Assembly: GCA_003987775.1 (NCBI GenBank) | Contig: RXJD01000026.1 | Location: 1 to 44,477, forward strand | Length of the DNA stretch: 44,477 bases | From: Mycobacterium sp. | GTDB taxonomy: Bacteria; Actinomycetota; Actinomycetes; Mycobacteriales; Mycobacteriaceae | Reading direction: 5' to 3' | Shown: positions 7,746 to 16,654 of the stretch, piece after piece | How positions within the stretch are numbered: the stretch's first letter is position 1 | How the letters are laid out: every line of letters begins with the position of its first letter | Made by a program: the position numbers and the translations under genes | The notes under the pieces: generated by a model | The model's database searches: none | What the model was told of the DNA's origin: nothing | Seen by the model: only the letters and a program-made list of their open reading frames with translations

Positions 7746-9737
7746 CTAGTTCCAGATACGGACGCGCCGCGGCGGTTCCAGGAACAGCTCGTCGGATTCT
7801 GACACGTCGAAAGCCTCGTAGAACGCGTCAACGTTGCGGATGACGCCGTTGCACCGGAATTCCGGCGGCGAGTGCGGGTCCACCGCGAGCCGCCGAATTG
7901 CCTCGGCATCACGCGATTTCGTCCGCCACACCTGAGCCCAGCCGAAGAACACCCGCTGCACGCCGGTCAGGCCGTCGATCACCGGAGCGGGCTCGCCCTG
8001 CAGCGACAGCTGGTAGGCCAGCAGGGCGATCGACAGGCCGCCCAGGTCGCCGATGTTCTCGCCGACGGTGAAGGCGCCCTGGACGTGTGGTGGGTTCTGG
8101 TGGTCGGCCAGCGCGCGCGGTGTGTAGGCCTCGTACTGTTCGATCAGCGCCTTGGTGCGGGCCGCGAACTCGGTGCGGTCGGCGTCGGTCCACCAGTCGA
8201 CCAGGTTGCCGTCACCGTCGTACTTGGCGCCCTGGTCGTCGAATCCGTGCCCGATCTCATGCCCGATCACCGCTCCGATACCGCCGTAGTTGGCCGCGTC
8301 GTCGGCTTCGGCGTCGAAGAAAGGAGGCTGCAAAATGGCTGCGGGGAAGACGATTTCGTTCATTCCCGGGTTGTAGTAGGCGTTGACGGTCTGCGGAGTC
8401 ATGAACCACTCGTCGCGGTCGACCGGTCCGCCGAGCTTGGCCATTTCCCGGTCGTGGTTGACGGCGTAGCCGCGCTGAAAGTTGCCGTACAGGTCGTCGC
8501 GGTCGATGACCAGCGCGGAGTAGTCGCGCCAGGTGACCGGATAGCCGACCTTTGCGGTGAACTTGTCGAGTTTGGTCAGCGCCCGCTGGCGGGTTTCGGG
8601 TGTCATCCAGTCCAGATCGCTGATGCTGATTCGGTACGCCTCCCGCAGGTTGGCCACCAGCGCATCGATGCGGTCCTTGGCCCCCGGCGGGAAATGCCGT
8701 TCCACATAGAGCTTTCCGACGGAGTCGCCCATCAGCGTCTCCACCAGTGCGACCGCCCGCTTCCAGCGGTCCCGGATCTGCTCGGTGCCGGTCAGCCGGC
8801 GTCCGTAGAAGTCGAAGTCCGCCTCGACCATCTCGCTGGTCAGCCACGGCGAGCGGGCGCGGATCAAGCGCCACCGGGCCCAGCTCTTCCAGTCTTCGAG
8901 GTCTTCACCGCTCCACAGATCGGCGAAGGCGCTGAGGTAATCCGGTTGCCGGACAACCAGTTCGGCGACGGCCTCGGGCGTGATGCCCAGGCCGCTCACC
9001 CATCCGGACCAGTCGAAGCCCGATGTCTCCTCCAGCTCGGCGAAGGTGCGCAGGTTGTAGGTGAGCTCGGCGTCACGGCGTTTGACCACGTCCCAGTGCG
9101 CGGCCGCCAGTTTGCTCTCCAGCGCCACGATGCGGGCGGCCGTTTCGGCGTGATCCTCCGCGCTGCCCCCGAAGACCAGGCTGAACATCCGGGCGATGTG
9201 GCCCGGGTAGGCGGCCAGCACGGCGGCGTGCTGCTCGTCGCGGAAGTACGACTCGTCCGGCAGGCCGATGCCCGACTGGGAGAAGTGCACCAGGTAGCGG
9301 GCGGAGTTCTTGGAATCGGTGTCGACGTAGAACCCGACACCGCCGCCTACCCCGGTGCGTTGCAGGGCGCCGATGAGGGTCGCGAGCGCGCTGCGGTCCG
9401 CCGCGCCGTCGATGGCGGTCAGTTCGTCGAGCAGCGGCTGCAGGCCGCGTCGTTCCACGGTGTCCTCATCGAGGAAGCTGGCGTACAGGTCGCCGATCCG
9501 CTGCTCGTCGGTCCCCGGTGCGGCCTGACTCTCGCTGGCCTGCACGATGATGTCGCGCACCTGCTCTTCGGCCCGGTCGAACAAGGTCCGGAAAGCCCCG
9601 TCGGTCGCGCGGTCGGCGGGGATGTCGTACTCGGTCAGCCAGCGCCCGTTCACGTGGCCGAAAAGGTCGTCCTGGGGGCGGGCGGCGGCGTCGACGTAGC
9701 TCAGGTCGATGCCCGAGCGGATGGCCTCTACTGTCAC
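7746..9737 (-). CDS. zmp1: Zinc metalloprotease Zmp1 (peptidase M13, neprilysin-like)
   Basis: 663-residue zinc endopeptidase. M13 proteases cut small peptides, and in M. tuberculosis Zmp1 is secreted without a classic signal peptide and dampens host inflammasome signalling. Active-site residues are visible: HEIGH at 493-497 (ligands H493, H497, catalytic E494) and GENIGD with ligand E560. The substrate-site motif NAYYNPGMNEIVFPAAILQ is intact and the C-terminus is RVRIWN. The start is GTG 9737, with GGAAGG on the minus strand just upstream. A longer in-frame extension to 10463 would run through the divergent omamA and is rejected. The length and active-site numbering match M. tuberculosis Zmp1 as recalled. 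Confidence 0.97.
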   Translation of the reverse strand: MTVEAIRSGIDLSYVDAAARPQDDLFGHVNGRWLTEYDIPADRATDGAFRTLFDRAEEQVRDIIVQASESQAAPGTDEQRIGDLYASFLDEDTVERRGLQPLLDELTAIDGAADRSALATLIGALQRTGVGGGVGFYVDTDSKNSARYLVHFSQSGIGLPDESYFRDEQHAAVLAAYPGHIARMFSLVFGGSAEDHAETAARIVALESKLAAAHWDVVKRRDAELTYNLRTFAELEETSGFDWSGWVSGLGITPEAVAELVVRQPDYLSAFADLWSGEDLEDWKSWARWRLIRARSPWLTSEMVEADFDFYGRRLTGTEQIRDRWKRAVALVETLMGDSVGKLYVERHFPPGAKDRIDALVANLREAYRISISDLDWMTPETRQRALTKLDKFTAKVGYPVTWRDYSALVIDRDDLYGNFQRGYAVNHDREMAKLGGPVDRDEWFMTPQTVNAYYNPGMNEIVFPAAILQPPFFDAEADDAANYGGIGAVIGHEIGHGFDDQGAKYDGDGNLVDWWTDADRTEFAARTKALIEQYEAYTPRALADHQNPPHVQGAFTVGENIGDLGGLSIALLAYQLSLQGEPAPVIDGLTGVQRVFFGWAQVWRTKSRDAEAIRRLAVDPHSPPEFRCNGVIRNVDAFYEAFDVSESDELFLEPPRRVRIWN

Positions 9738-9779
9738 CCCGCCATCCTTCCATCTCTTTTCGGGTGCAACGATCGCACC

Positions 9780-10421
9780 ATGCCTGACCAGGACGCCGAA
9801 GACATCGACGACACAGAAGACGCCGAAGACGCTGCAGATACCGACGACGACGACCCCGACGATGACGCCCGGGTGTTCTCCACCTACGGCATCGCCTCCA
9901 CCGTGCTGGGCCTCATCTCGGTGGCCGCGCTGGTCCTCGGCGGGCTGATCTGGTTCGGCCATCGGGACGACTCGGGCGAGCGCGTTTATCTGTCCCGGGT
10001 GATGGCGGCCGCGGCCGACTGGACCGAGATCCTGATCAACATGAACGTCGGGAACATCGACGCCAGCCTGCAGCGGCTGCACGACGGTACGGTCGGCCAG
10101 CTGAACACCGACTTCGAGGCCGCGATCATGGACTACCGGAAGGTGGTGGAGAAGCTGCAGGCCAAGAGCGCCGGCCAGATCGAGGCGGTGGCGATCGACA
10201 CCGTGCACCGCGATCTGGACACCGTGCCCGGCTCCCCGCGGCCGGTGGTGACGACGAAACTCCCGGCGTTCGCCACCCGGACCGACTCGGTGATGCTGGT
10301 CGCCACCTCGGTCAGCGAGAACGCCGGCGCCAAACCGCAGGTGGTGCACTGGAACCTGCGCCTGGACGTGTCCAACGTGGACAACAAGATGCTGATCTCC
10401 AAGCTGGAGTCGATCCGATGA
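9780..10421 (+). CDS. omamA: Orphan Mce-associated membrane protein OmamA (Rv0199-like)
   Basis: 213 residues. A very acidic N-terminus (about 1-30, mostly D and E) precedes one membrane helix at about 38-59 (STVLGLISVAALVLGGLIWFG). The rest is an extracytoplasmic Mce-associated domain of about 150 residues. In M. tuberculosis OmamA stabilises Mce lipid importers at a distance from the mce operons. ATG 9780 is 42 bases from the divergent zmp1 start. It overlaps the next gene by 4 bases (ATGA), so the two are translationally coupled. The orthology call is by synteny and features. Confidence 0.88.
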   Translation: MPDQDAEDIDDTEDAEDAADTDDDDPDDDARVFSTYGIASTVLGLISVAALVLGGLIWFGHRDDSGERVYLSRVMAAAADWTEILINMNVGNIDASLQRLHDGTVGQLNTDFEAAIMDYRKVVEKLQAKSAGQIEAVAIDTVHRDLDTVPGSPRPVVTTKLPAFATRTDSVMLVATSVSENAGAKPQVVHWNLRLDVSNVDNKMLISKLESIR

Positions 10422-11107
10422 GGAACGCATGGCGGCTGGCGGCCTTCGATGTGCTGGCACCACTGGCGGCGCTGGTCGCGCTGTTCGGGATCGGCGCGGT
10501 GCTGGCCTGGCCGCGCTGGTGGGTCGCGGTGGCCGCCGCGCTGGCGCTGCTGGTCGTCGAGGGTGTCGTGATCAACTTCTGGCTGCTGCGCCGCGACGCG
10601 GTCACGGTCGGCACCGACGACGACGCACCGGGGCTGCGGCTGGCCGTTGCCTTTCTGGCGGCCGTGGCCCTGTGCGCCGCGGTGCTGACCGGATACACGC
10701 ACTGGACCACCAAGGACGACGACTTCAAGAAGGACTCCGTCGCGGTGGTTCAGGTCGCCACAGGCGTGGCCGAGGCGGTGGCATCGTTCTCGCCGACGGC
10801 GCCGGGTGCCTCGATCGAGCGCGCCGCGTCGCTGATGGTGCCGGACAAGGCAGGCAAGTTCAAAGAGGAGTACACCAAGACCAGCGCGGACCTGCTGCAG
10901 CGCAAGGTCACCGCGCAGGCGTCCACGCTGGCGGCCGGTGTCGAGGCCATCGGGCCGTCCGCGGCCAGCGTCGCGGTGATCATGCGGGTCACCCAGAACG
11001 CCCCCGGCCAGCCGCCCAGTCAGGCCGCCCCGGCCGTCCGCGTCACCTTGAGCAAGCGCGGCAACGACTGGCTGGTGCAGGACATCGTCCCGATCAACTC
11101 ACGCTAG
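10418..11107 (+). CDS. omamB: Orphan Mce-associated membrane protein OmamB (Rv0200-like)
   Basis: 229 residues with three hydrophobic segments at about 12-31, 34-57 and 74-92. A C-terminal extracytoplasmic domain follows, ending SKRGNDWLVQDIVPINSR, as in Mce-associated proteins. The ATG lies in the ATGA overlap with omamA, and the pair probably forms a complex or shares a function in Mce transporter stability. Its stop codon TAG (11105-11107) directly abuts the stop codon of the convergent gene. Confidence 0.85.
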   Translation: MRNAWRLAAFDVLAPLAALVALFGIGAVLAWPRWWVAVAAALALLVVEGVVINFWLLRRDAVTVGTDDDAPGLRLAVAFLAAVALCAAVLTGYTHWTTKDDDFKKDSVAVVQVATGVAEAVASFSPTAPGASIERAASLMVPDKAGKFKEEYTKTSADLLQRKVTAQASTLAAGVEAIGPSAASVAVIMRVTQNAPGQPPSQAAPAVRVTLSKRGNDWLVQDIVPINSR

Positions 11108-11605
11108 CTAGTTGGAGTTGGCCGACCGCTCGTTCTTCACCCGGACGAACCGGTCGGACAACCGGCGCATCCGGATCATCAGTGAGGCCGACGGGCTGAC
11201 GCTGCCATCGAGGTAGGTCGCGAGATCCTCCGGAGCTACCCCGATGCGCGAGGCGAACTCCTGCTGCACCAGGCCGGACCGGTCCATCAGCAGCTTCACG
11301 TGCCGCGCCACCTCGGCGCGTTCGTTGGCCTCGAGATGGGTACGGGCGCGCTCGAGCACCTCCCAGAGTGCCTTGGCGATGCCGACGGGCCGGGTGCCGC
11401 GCAGAATCTCCTCGACCTGACGGGCCGTCCGGCCGTAGGGGTCGCGTTTGAGGGCGGCGGCGATGCGCTTCCAGGTGGCGATGTCGCCGCTCTGCAGGGC
11501 GGAGTGGATCGCCGCGGTGGACCAGAACTCCACCGGCTGGTCAGTGTCGGGTCGCCGCACTTGCGCAGCAGGCGCGGGATTTCGCTGGTCGGCAGCCAAC
11601 GTCAC
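11108..11605 (-). CDS. HTH-like conserved protein coupled to mmpL11 (Rv0201c-like)
   Basis: 165 residues. The C-terminal half (KLLMDRSGLVQQEFASRIGV...DLATYLDGSVSPSASLMIRMRRL) resembles an XRE-type helix-turn-helix. The N-terminal half (STAAIHSALQSGDIATWKRIAAALKRDPYGRTARQVEEIL) is helical with no recognised domain. The GTG start 11605 is chosen because it has GGAGG upstream and overlaps the mmpL11 stop as GTGA; an in-frame start at 11692 lies within mmpL11. Whether it regulates transcription is untested; the operon position suggests a link to mmpL11. Confidence 0.8.
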   Translation of the reverse strand: MTLAADQRNPAPAAQVRRPDTDQPVEFWSTAAIHSALQSGDIATWKRIAAALKRDPYGRTARQVEEILRGTRPVGIAKALWEVLERARTHLEANERAEVARHVKLLMDRSGLVQQEFASRIGVAPEDLATYLDGSVSPSASLMIRMRRLSDRFVRVKNERSANSN

Positions 11606-14535
11606 CTCGCCTCCTCCAGCATTGCCACGGCCACGGACAGGCAGCGCTGCCTGACCTCCTCCCAGTCTGCCCTCGCATCGGGTTCGGGCCAATCCTCGTC
11701 CAGATCGGACGGATCAGGATCCGCGAGCCGGCGAACCAGCTCGGTGGCCATCCGTTGCGATTGCGAAGACGAGCCGAGAGGCTGACAACAGTAATACCTG
11801 TCCATCCCGGCCAGCACCATCGCGACGGTCTCCGGATCCATTGCGTCGACCATGTCAGCAAAATCGGCATAATCGCGGCTGCTGTTACGGCTCATGATCA
11901 AGTAACCCTTGAACCGCAGCGTTTCCGCCCCCGTCGGGATCAGCAGCCGGTCACCGGTCGGCAGTTGCACGTTGGTGGTCTCCACCGGGCTGCTGCGGCG
12001 GAATCCGTTCCGGGTGCCTTTGCTCTCCAGCGCGTCGAGGGCCACCGAAAGGCGCCCGCGCCACAAGGTGACCGGATGGACCGGGCGATCGGACCACGAC
12101 ATGGCCCGGGCGATGCTGCTGCGGGCCGCCAGACTGACCTTGCCGACCGGACCGGTGGCCAGCGCCACCGTGTCGGCCTCCGCCGATTCCGGGCCTTCCT
12201 TGCGGGCGCAACCGCTGAACGCCAGCGGGTCTGCGACGCAAATAGCATCGGGCGCAAGGTTTTTGAGCTTAGCGGCCGATTTGATCACCACCCGCAGATC
12301 GGCGCTGGGGGCGATCGCGGCGGTGATGTCCTCGGGGATGACGACGACGCCACCGAGATCGACGTCGGGCAGCGGCCGGTCGAAGTCAACCGACGGCAGC
12401 ATGCGACCCAGCCAGCCCGGTATCCACCAGTTCCACTTCGAGAACATCGCCATCAGCGCCGGCACCAGCACCAGGCGCACGACGGTGGCGTCGACCGCGA
12501 TCGCGACGGCACACGCCACACCGATCTCGGCAACCAGGGGCATGCCCGCAAAGGCGAACCCGCAGAACACCGCGATCATGATCAGCGCCGCGCTGGTGAT
12601 GGTGCGCGCGCTGGTGCTGACGCCGTAGGCCACGGCGTCGCGAGTGTGGCCGGTCTGCAGGAAACGCTCCCGGATACGGGTGAGCAGAAAGATCTCGTAG
12701 TCCATGGACAACCCGAACGTCATCGCCAGGACCAGCGGGGGAACGGTGCTGTCGATCGATGTCAGGTGCGGGAAACCGAGTGCCTCGGCCCAGCCCCACT
12801 GGAAGACCATCACCAGGCTGCCGTAGGCGGCCGCCACCGACAGCAGCGTCATCAGCACGCCCTTGAGCGCCAGCAGCACCGAATGCACCGAGAGGAGCAG
12901 CATGATGAAAGCGATCAGCGCGACGAAGCCCAGCACGAGCGGCTGGGTTTGCGCCACCCGCCCGTCGAAGTCCTTGATCAGCGCGGTCGAGCCGCCCACG
13001 GAAACCTGGGCGTCGCCCCCGACCCTCGGCAGTTGGGTGCGCATCCAGTCGACGGTGTGCCGGGCGCGCAGATCTTCTGGATCGACCGACAGCACCGCGT
13101 TGAGCAGGGCGCTCTTGTTGTCGTCGGCATATTGCGGCGGGCTCACCGAGGCGACGTTGGGCCCCTGCGCCATCTTCTCGCGCAGGGCGGCGAGCTTCTG
13201 CGCACGCACCGGCACGGCGTCCTGTCCCTGCGGCCAGTCGGGGAAGGTCACCAGAACCTGGATGGGACCCAGTGCGCCCGGGCCGAGGGCCTGCGACGCC
13301 GAGGCCACCCCGGCCCGGATCTCGTGGGAAGAGTCGAACTGGCGCAGCAGGCTGTTGCCCAGCACCATCGACAGCGCCGGCGCCGCCATCAGCAGCAACA
13401 CCGCCGAGGCCGCCAGCGCGGAGATCCAGGGCCGGCGCATCACCCAGGTGACCCAGCGCGTCCAGAACCGGGACACCGTGCTCTCCGGCCGGCGTGACCA
13501 GTGCAGCAGCGGCGATCTCTTGGCCGCCGCCCGGGAGAACGTGGCCAGCAACGCCGGCGTCAGCGTCGCCGACGTCAGCATCGCGACCGCGACCGCGAGG
13601 ATGGCGCCGGTGGCCATCGAACGCAGCGCCGGGGTGTTGATCACGTAGATGCCGGTGAGCGAGGCGATGACGGTCAACCCGGACAACACCACGGCAAGAC
13701 CGGAGGTGGCCATCGCCGCGTCCACGGCCTCCTGCGGCTGGCGGCCGGTACGCAGTTCCTCCCGGAACCGCATCAGGATGAACAGCGAATAGTCGACGGC
13801 CAGCGCGATGCCGAACATGGACACCGTCGAGGTCACGAACACCGACATGGGCGTGTGCATCGACAGCGCATAGACCAGCCCCATGGTCACCACGACGGTG
13901 CAGACACCCAGCGCCAGGGGAATCGCCGCGGCAGCCAGCGAACCGAACACCGCCAGCAGCACGATCAGGATGATCGGCAGGTTCCATTCCTCGGCTTTGG
14001 CGATGTCGTGCTTGGTGTTCGCGGCGGCCGCGGCGCTGAGCGCCCCCTGCCCGATGACGTAGAGCCGGACCCGGCCGTTGGCGGTCTGCCCGGACTGGTC
14101 GCCTTGGATGCCGACCCGTTCCCGCAGCTTCTTGGCGACGTCGCTGGTGCCGGGATTGCGGGCGTCCAGATGCAGGGACACCACGTAGGGCCGGTCAGGC
14201 TGGGGTGGGCGCTGGGTGGGGTTGGGCGCTTCGGTGACGCCGGGAAGCTCGTCGGCGATGCGTTTGAGCTCGGCGACCGCGTCGTTGATGTCCTGATAGG
14301 TGGCGTCGGCGCGGGGGGCGGCCACCAGGGCCAACGGCGATGCCCCCAGCTCGGGATACTGCTCCACGAGTTGGTCGTGGACGGCCAGCGACTGGGAATT
14401 GGCAACCTCGAACCCGCCGCCGGTCAGATTCCCCGACTGCGTCATGGCCAGATAAACCGCCGGAACCAGGGCGAGCAGCCAGCCTGCAAAGACGAACCAG
14501 CGGTATCTGCGCAGGTTGCGGCTCAGCCGCATCAT
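11602..14535 (-). CDS. mmpL11: RND-family lipid transporter MmpL11
   Basis: 977-residue MmpL transporter in the inner membrane. MmpL11 exports mycolate wax esters and related storage lipids and has been tied to heme uptake with the neighbouring hemophore. One N-terminal helix is followed by a porter loop, TM bundle, second porter loop and second bundle. The paired GxxxDY proton-relay motifs are present as D248-Y249 (ALAVDYSLF) and D612-Y613 (GLSMDYEIF). A cytosolic tail of about 270 residues follows the last helix (IPGWLGRMLPSVDF onward), as is typical for MmpL11. The start is ATG 14535, with a second ATG at 14532; an in-frame TAG lies close upstream. No strong ribosome binding site is visible at the normal distance. 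Confidence 0.96.
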   Translation of the reverse strand: MMRLSRNLRRYRWFVFAGWLLALVPAVYLAMTQSGNLTGGGFEVANSQSLAVHDQLVEQYPELGASPLALVAAPRADATYQDINDAVAELKRIADELPGVTEAPNPTQRPPQPDRPYVVSLHLDARNPGTSDVAKKLRERVGIQGDQSGQTANGRVRLYVIGQGALSAAAAANTKHDIAKAEEWNLPIILIVLLAVFGSLAAAAIPLALGVCTVVVTMGLVYALSMHTPMSVFVTSTVSMFGIALAVDYSLFILMRFREELRTGRQPQEAVDAAMATSGLAVVLSGLTVIASLTGIYVINTPALRSMATGAILAVAVAMLTSATLTPALLATFSRAAAKRSPLLHWSRRPESTVSRFWTRWVTWVMRRPWISALAASAVLLLMAAPALSMVLGNSLLRQFDSSHEIRAGVASASQALGPGALGPIQVLVTFPDWPQGQDAVPVRAQKLAALREKMAQGPNVASVSPPQYADDNKSALLNAVLSVDPEDLRARHTVDWMRTQLPRVGGDAQVSVGGSTALIKDFDGRVAQTQPLVLGFVALIAFIMLLLSVHSVLLALKGVLMTLLSVAAAYGSLVMVFQWGWAEALGFPHLTSIDSTVPPLVLAMTFGLSMDYEIFLLTRIRERFLQTGHTRDAVAYGVSTSARTITSAALIMIAVFCGFAFAGMPLVAEIGVACAVAIAVDATVVRLVLVPALMAMFSKWNWWIPGWLGRMLPSVDFDRPLPDVDLGGVVVIPEDITAAIAPSADLRVVIKSAAKLKNLAPDAICVADPLAFSGCARKEGPESAEADTVALATGPVGKVSLAARSSIARAMSWSDRPVHPVTLWRGRLSVALDALESKGTRNGFRRSSPVETTNVQLPTGDRLLIPTGAETLRFKGYLIMSRNSSRDYADFADMVDAMDPETVAMVLAGMDRYYCCQPLGSSSQSQRMATELVRRLADPDPSDLDEDWPEPDARADWEEVRQRCLSVAVAMLEEAR

Positions 14536-14783
14536 GAACTGCTGGATTTTCTATCTCCCCGTGTTTCTTGCGCAGCACGTGCCCGCGAGCCTACCCGAGA
14601 GCCCGGAGTCCTAGCTTTGCTTATCGCGTGCTGAGCTGCGACGACACCCGTTTGCCGGGATCGTTGTTAAGTCGTGATCGACCTGCGCGCCCAGCGTGAA
14701 TTGGCGACCCCGCCGGGCGGGATGGCAGGATGTCTGTGGCCGCCGTGGGGGGACTTCGGGCGGCGAATCGTGAGGAGTCATCC

Positions 14784-15356
14784 ATGCCATCTACGCCGTT
14801 CCAGGGGCCGTTCCAGGGGCCGTTCCTGCGCCGCGGGCTGTTCGCCGTCGTGGCCGCCACCGGCCTGTCCTGTGCCGGGAGCGCCGTTCTGCAGGCGCCG
14901 GCGGCCACGGGATCGACGGACCCGTGCGCGGCCAGCGAGGTGGCCCGCACCATCGGTTCGGTCTCCAAGTCGATGGGGGACTACCTGGACTCGCACCCGG
15001 AGACCAACCAGGTGATGACCAGCGCACTGCAGGATCAGGCCGGGCCGCAGTCGCTGGGCACGATCAAGGCGTACTTCGAGGCGAATCCCAAGGTGGCGCT
15101 CGACATGCAAGGGCTGGCCAACCCGCTGAACAAGCTGGGCACCCAGTGCAAGCTGCCGATCTCGCTGCCGCAGGCGCTCACCATGGTGCAGGCGGCCCAG
15201 GGCGGCCTGCCCGGTCTGCCGGGTGGTGGCGGTGCTCCGGCGGCGCCGCTGCCGGGTCCGGCGCCTGCCGGTGCCGCTCCGGTGCCGGGCGTGCCCGCCG
15301 TCGCCGCGCCGACCAGTGCGCCCAAGCCGGCGCCCGCGCCGAAGCCGGGCGGTTAA
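14784..15356 (+). CDS. Secreted heme-binding hemophore (Rv0203-like) with Pro/Ala/Gly-rich tail
   Basis: 190 residues. An RR-containing signal sequence precedes the mature hemophore domain at about 44-140 (DPCAASEVARTIGSVSKSMGDYLDSHPETNQ). Candidate heme ligands Y67 and H71 correspond to Tyr59 and His63 of Rv0203. The third reported ligand, His89, appears to align with Y97 here. C48 and C122 can form the family disulfide. A low-complexity Pro/Ala/Gly tail (about 141-190) extends beyond the M. tuberculosis protein length. ATG 14784 has GAGGAG 6 bases upstream. The signal region contains a 12-bp tandem duplication (FQGPFQGPF). It lies next to mmpL11, as in the known heme-uptake locus, and shares TTAA with the convergent gene's stop. 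Confidence 0.85.
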   Translation: MPSTPFQGPFQGPFLRRGLFAVVAATGLSCAGSAVLQAPAATGSTDPCAASEVARTIGSVSKSMGDYLDSHPETNQVMTSALQDQAGPQSLGTIKAYFEANPKVALDMQGLANPLNKLGTQCKLPISLPQALTMVQAAQGGLPGLPGGGGAPAAPLPGPAPAGAAPVPGVPAVAAPTSAPKPAPAPKPGG

Positions 15357-16528
15357 CCAGCCGGGTCCAGCGGGGGCAGCGGTCCCTGCAACGCCGAGTC
15401 GGCCGGGTCGGCGAAGGCCCTGACGTCCGGTACCCGCAGCTCGGGATCGGTGGGTGGGTCGTCGTCCGAACCGGATTCGCTGAGCTTCTCGGTGCGGAAC
15501 ATGAAGAAGAACACCACCCAGCCGACCGCGGCGATGAAAAGCCAGCTGATCAGCCGGTAGATCAGCATCGCCGAGATCGCGTTCGGCAGTCCCATGCCGC
15601 TGGACACCAGGCCGGGGACGAGCACGGCCTCGACGACCAGCAGGCCACCCGGCATCAGCGGAATCGTGCCCACCGCGCGGGCCGCCGCGTAGGCGACCGT
15701 CAGTCCGGCGACCGACGCGTGATCGCCGGCGGCGTAGGCCGCGAAGCCCAGGCACGCGACGTCGGCGACCCAGTTGAACAGTGACCAGCTGAACGCCACC
15801 GCGAGGTCGCGCCGGCTCAGGCTCACCGACTCGAGCTGCATGAGGATCTCGCGCCACTTCTCCAGACCGGTCTCGGCTGGTTTGCCGCGAATGGAATTGA
15901 CCCACGACAGCACCTTGCTGCCGATCCCTTCGATCAGTTCCGGGCGCGACGCCACCGCCTGCGCCAACAACAGCAGCGCGATGAAACCGCCGAGGGTGAA
16001 CAGCAACGAGAACGGGTTGTTCTTGGCGCCCAGGAAGAACGCCCCGCCCAACCCCAGCACGGCCAGCCCCACCGCCTGCAGCGCGCCCGACATCACCAGC
16101 TGCCACGACGCGACCACCGTGGAGGCGCCCCAGATGCGCTGCTGACGCAGCAGGAACGTCGCCGATATCACCGGGCCGCCGGGCAGCGTCGTGCTCAGCG
16201 AATTGGCCGCGTAGAAGGCCGCTTCCGAGCGCAGTTGCCTGACGTGGACTCCGGCGGAACGCAGCAGCGTGCGCTGAATCTGGGCGAAGCTGTGCATCGA
16301 CGCCGCCGCGGCCACCATCGCGGCGACCAGCCACCACCAGTTGGCTTCGAACAGACTCGTCCATGCCTTGGCCAGCTGATCGCGCACCAGAATCACCTCG
16401 ACGGCGAGCACGATCGCGACGACGGACAACACCACCCACCGCAGCCACCAGTGTTTGCCGCGCGCCGCCTTCTCGCCCCGGGCGAGGCGTAGTCCCGCAA
16501 ACTTGCGGGCACCGGCGTCGGACGACAT
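15353..16528 (-). CDS. UPF0104/LPG-synthase-type integral membrane protein (Rv0204c-like)
   Basis: 391 residues with about eight membrane segments. The family signature PLMPGGLLVVEAVLVPGL near residue 290 is typical of the lysylphosphatidylglycerol synthetase transmembrane/UPF0104 group, whose members are flippase-like. A hydrophilic C-terminal tail follows (from about 345). No catalytic aminoacyl-transferase domain is present, so it is not a full MprF. The substrate is unknown; a role in lipid transport would suit its place between mmpL11 and mmpL3 but is inferred. ATG 16528 is the start; a longer frame running to 17272 would cross the divergent permease gene and is rejected. Confidence 0.82.
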   Translation of the reverse strand: MSSDAGARKFAGLRLARGEKAARGKHWWLRWVVLSVVAIVLAVEVILVRDQLAKAWTSLFEANWWWLVAAMVAAAASMHSFAQIQRTLLRSAGVHVRQLRSEAAFYAANSLSTTLPGGPVISATFLLRQQRIWGASTVVASWQLVMSGALQAVGLAVLGLGGAFFLGAKNNPFSLLFTLGGFIALLLLAQAVASRPELIEGIGSKVLSWVNSIRGKPAETGLEKWREILMQLESVSLSRRDLAVAFSWSLFNWVADVACLGFAAYAAGDHASVAGLTVAYAAARAVGTIPLMPGGLLVVEAVLVPGLVSSGMGLPNAISAMLIYRLISWLFIAAVGWVVFFFMFRTEKLSESGSDDDPPTDPELRVPDVRAFADPADSALQGPLPPLDPAG

Positions 16529-16642
16529 CGCATTAGGGTAGCCGTGCCGGTGCCCGACGCATCGCTGCACGTCGCCGACGTGTCGGCGTTGTTCTGAGGT
16601 CGTGACCGGATCGTGGCGGCCGGATTTGCGGGACATCCCGGC

Positions 16643-16648
16643 TAGGCT
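16643..16648 (+). promoter_or_regulatory. -10 box (TAGGCT) of a probable leaderless promoter
   Basis: TANNNT hexamer with 6 bases to ATG 16655 and no ribosome binding site between. This is the spacing of mycobacterial leaderless promoters, where transcription starts on the A of the start codon. No convincing -35 box is seen. Confidence 0.5.
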
Positions 16649-16654
16649 GGCTTG

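Noticed and set aside
9738-10463. N-terminal extension of Zmp1 to about 905 residues
   Set aside because: It would run antisense through omamA. GTG 9737 with a ribosome binding site gives the family's exact length.
14536-14783. Iron box in the mmpL11-hemophore intergenic region
   Set aside because: No TTAGGTTAG-type palindrome could be found, even though the genes act in heme uptake.
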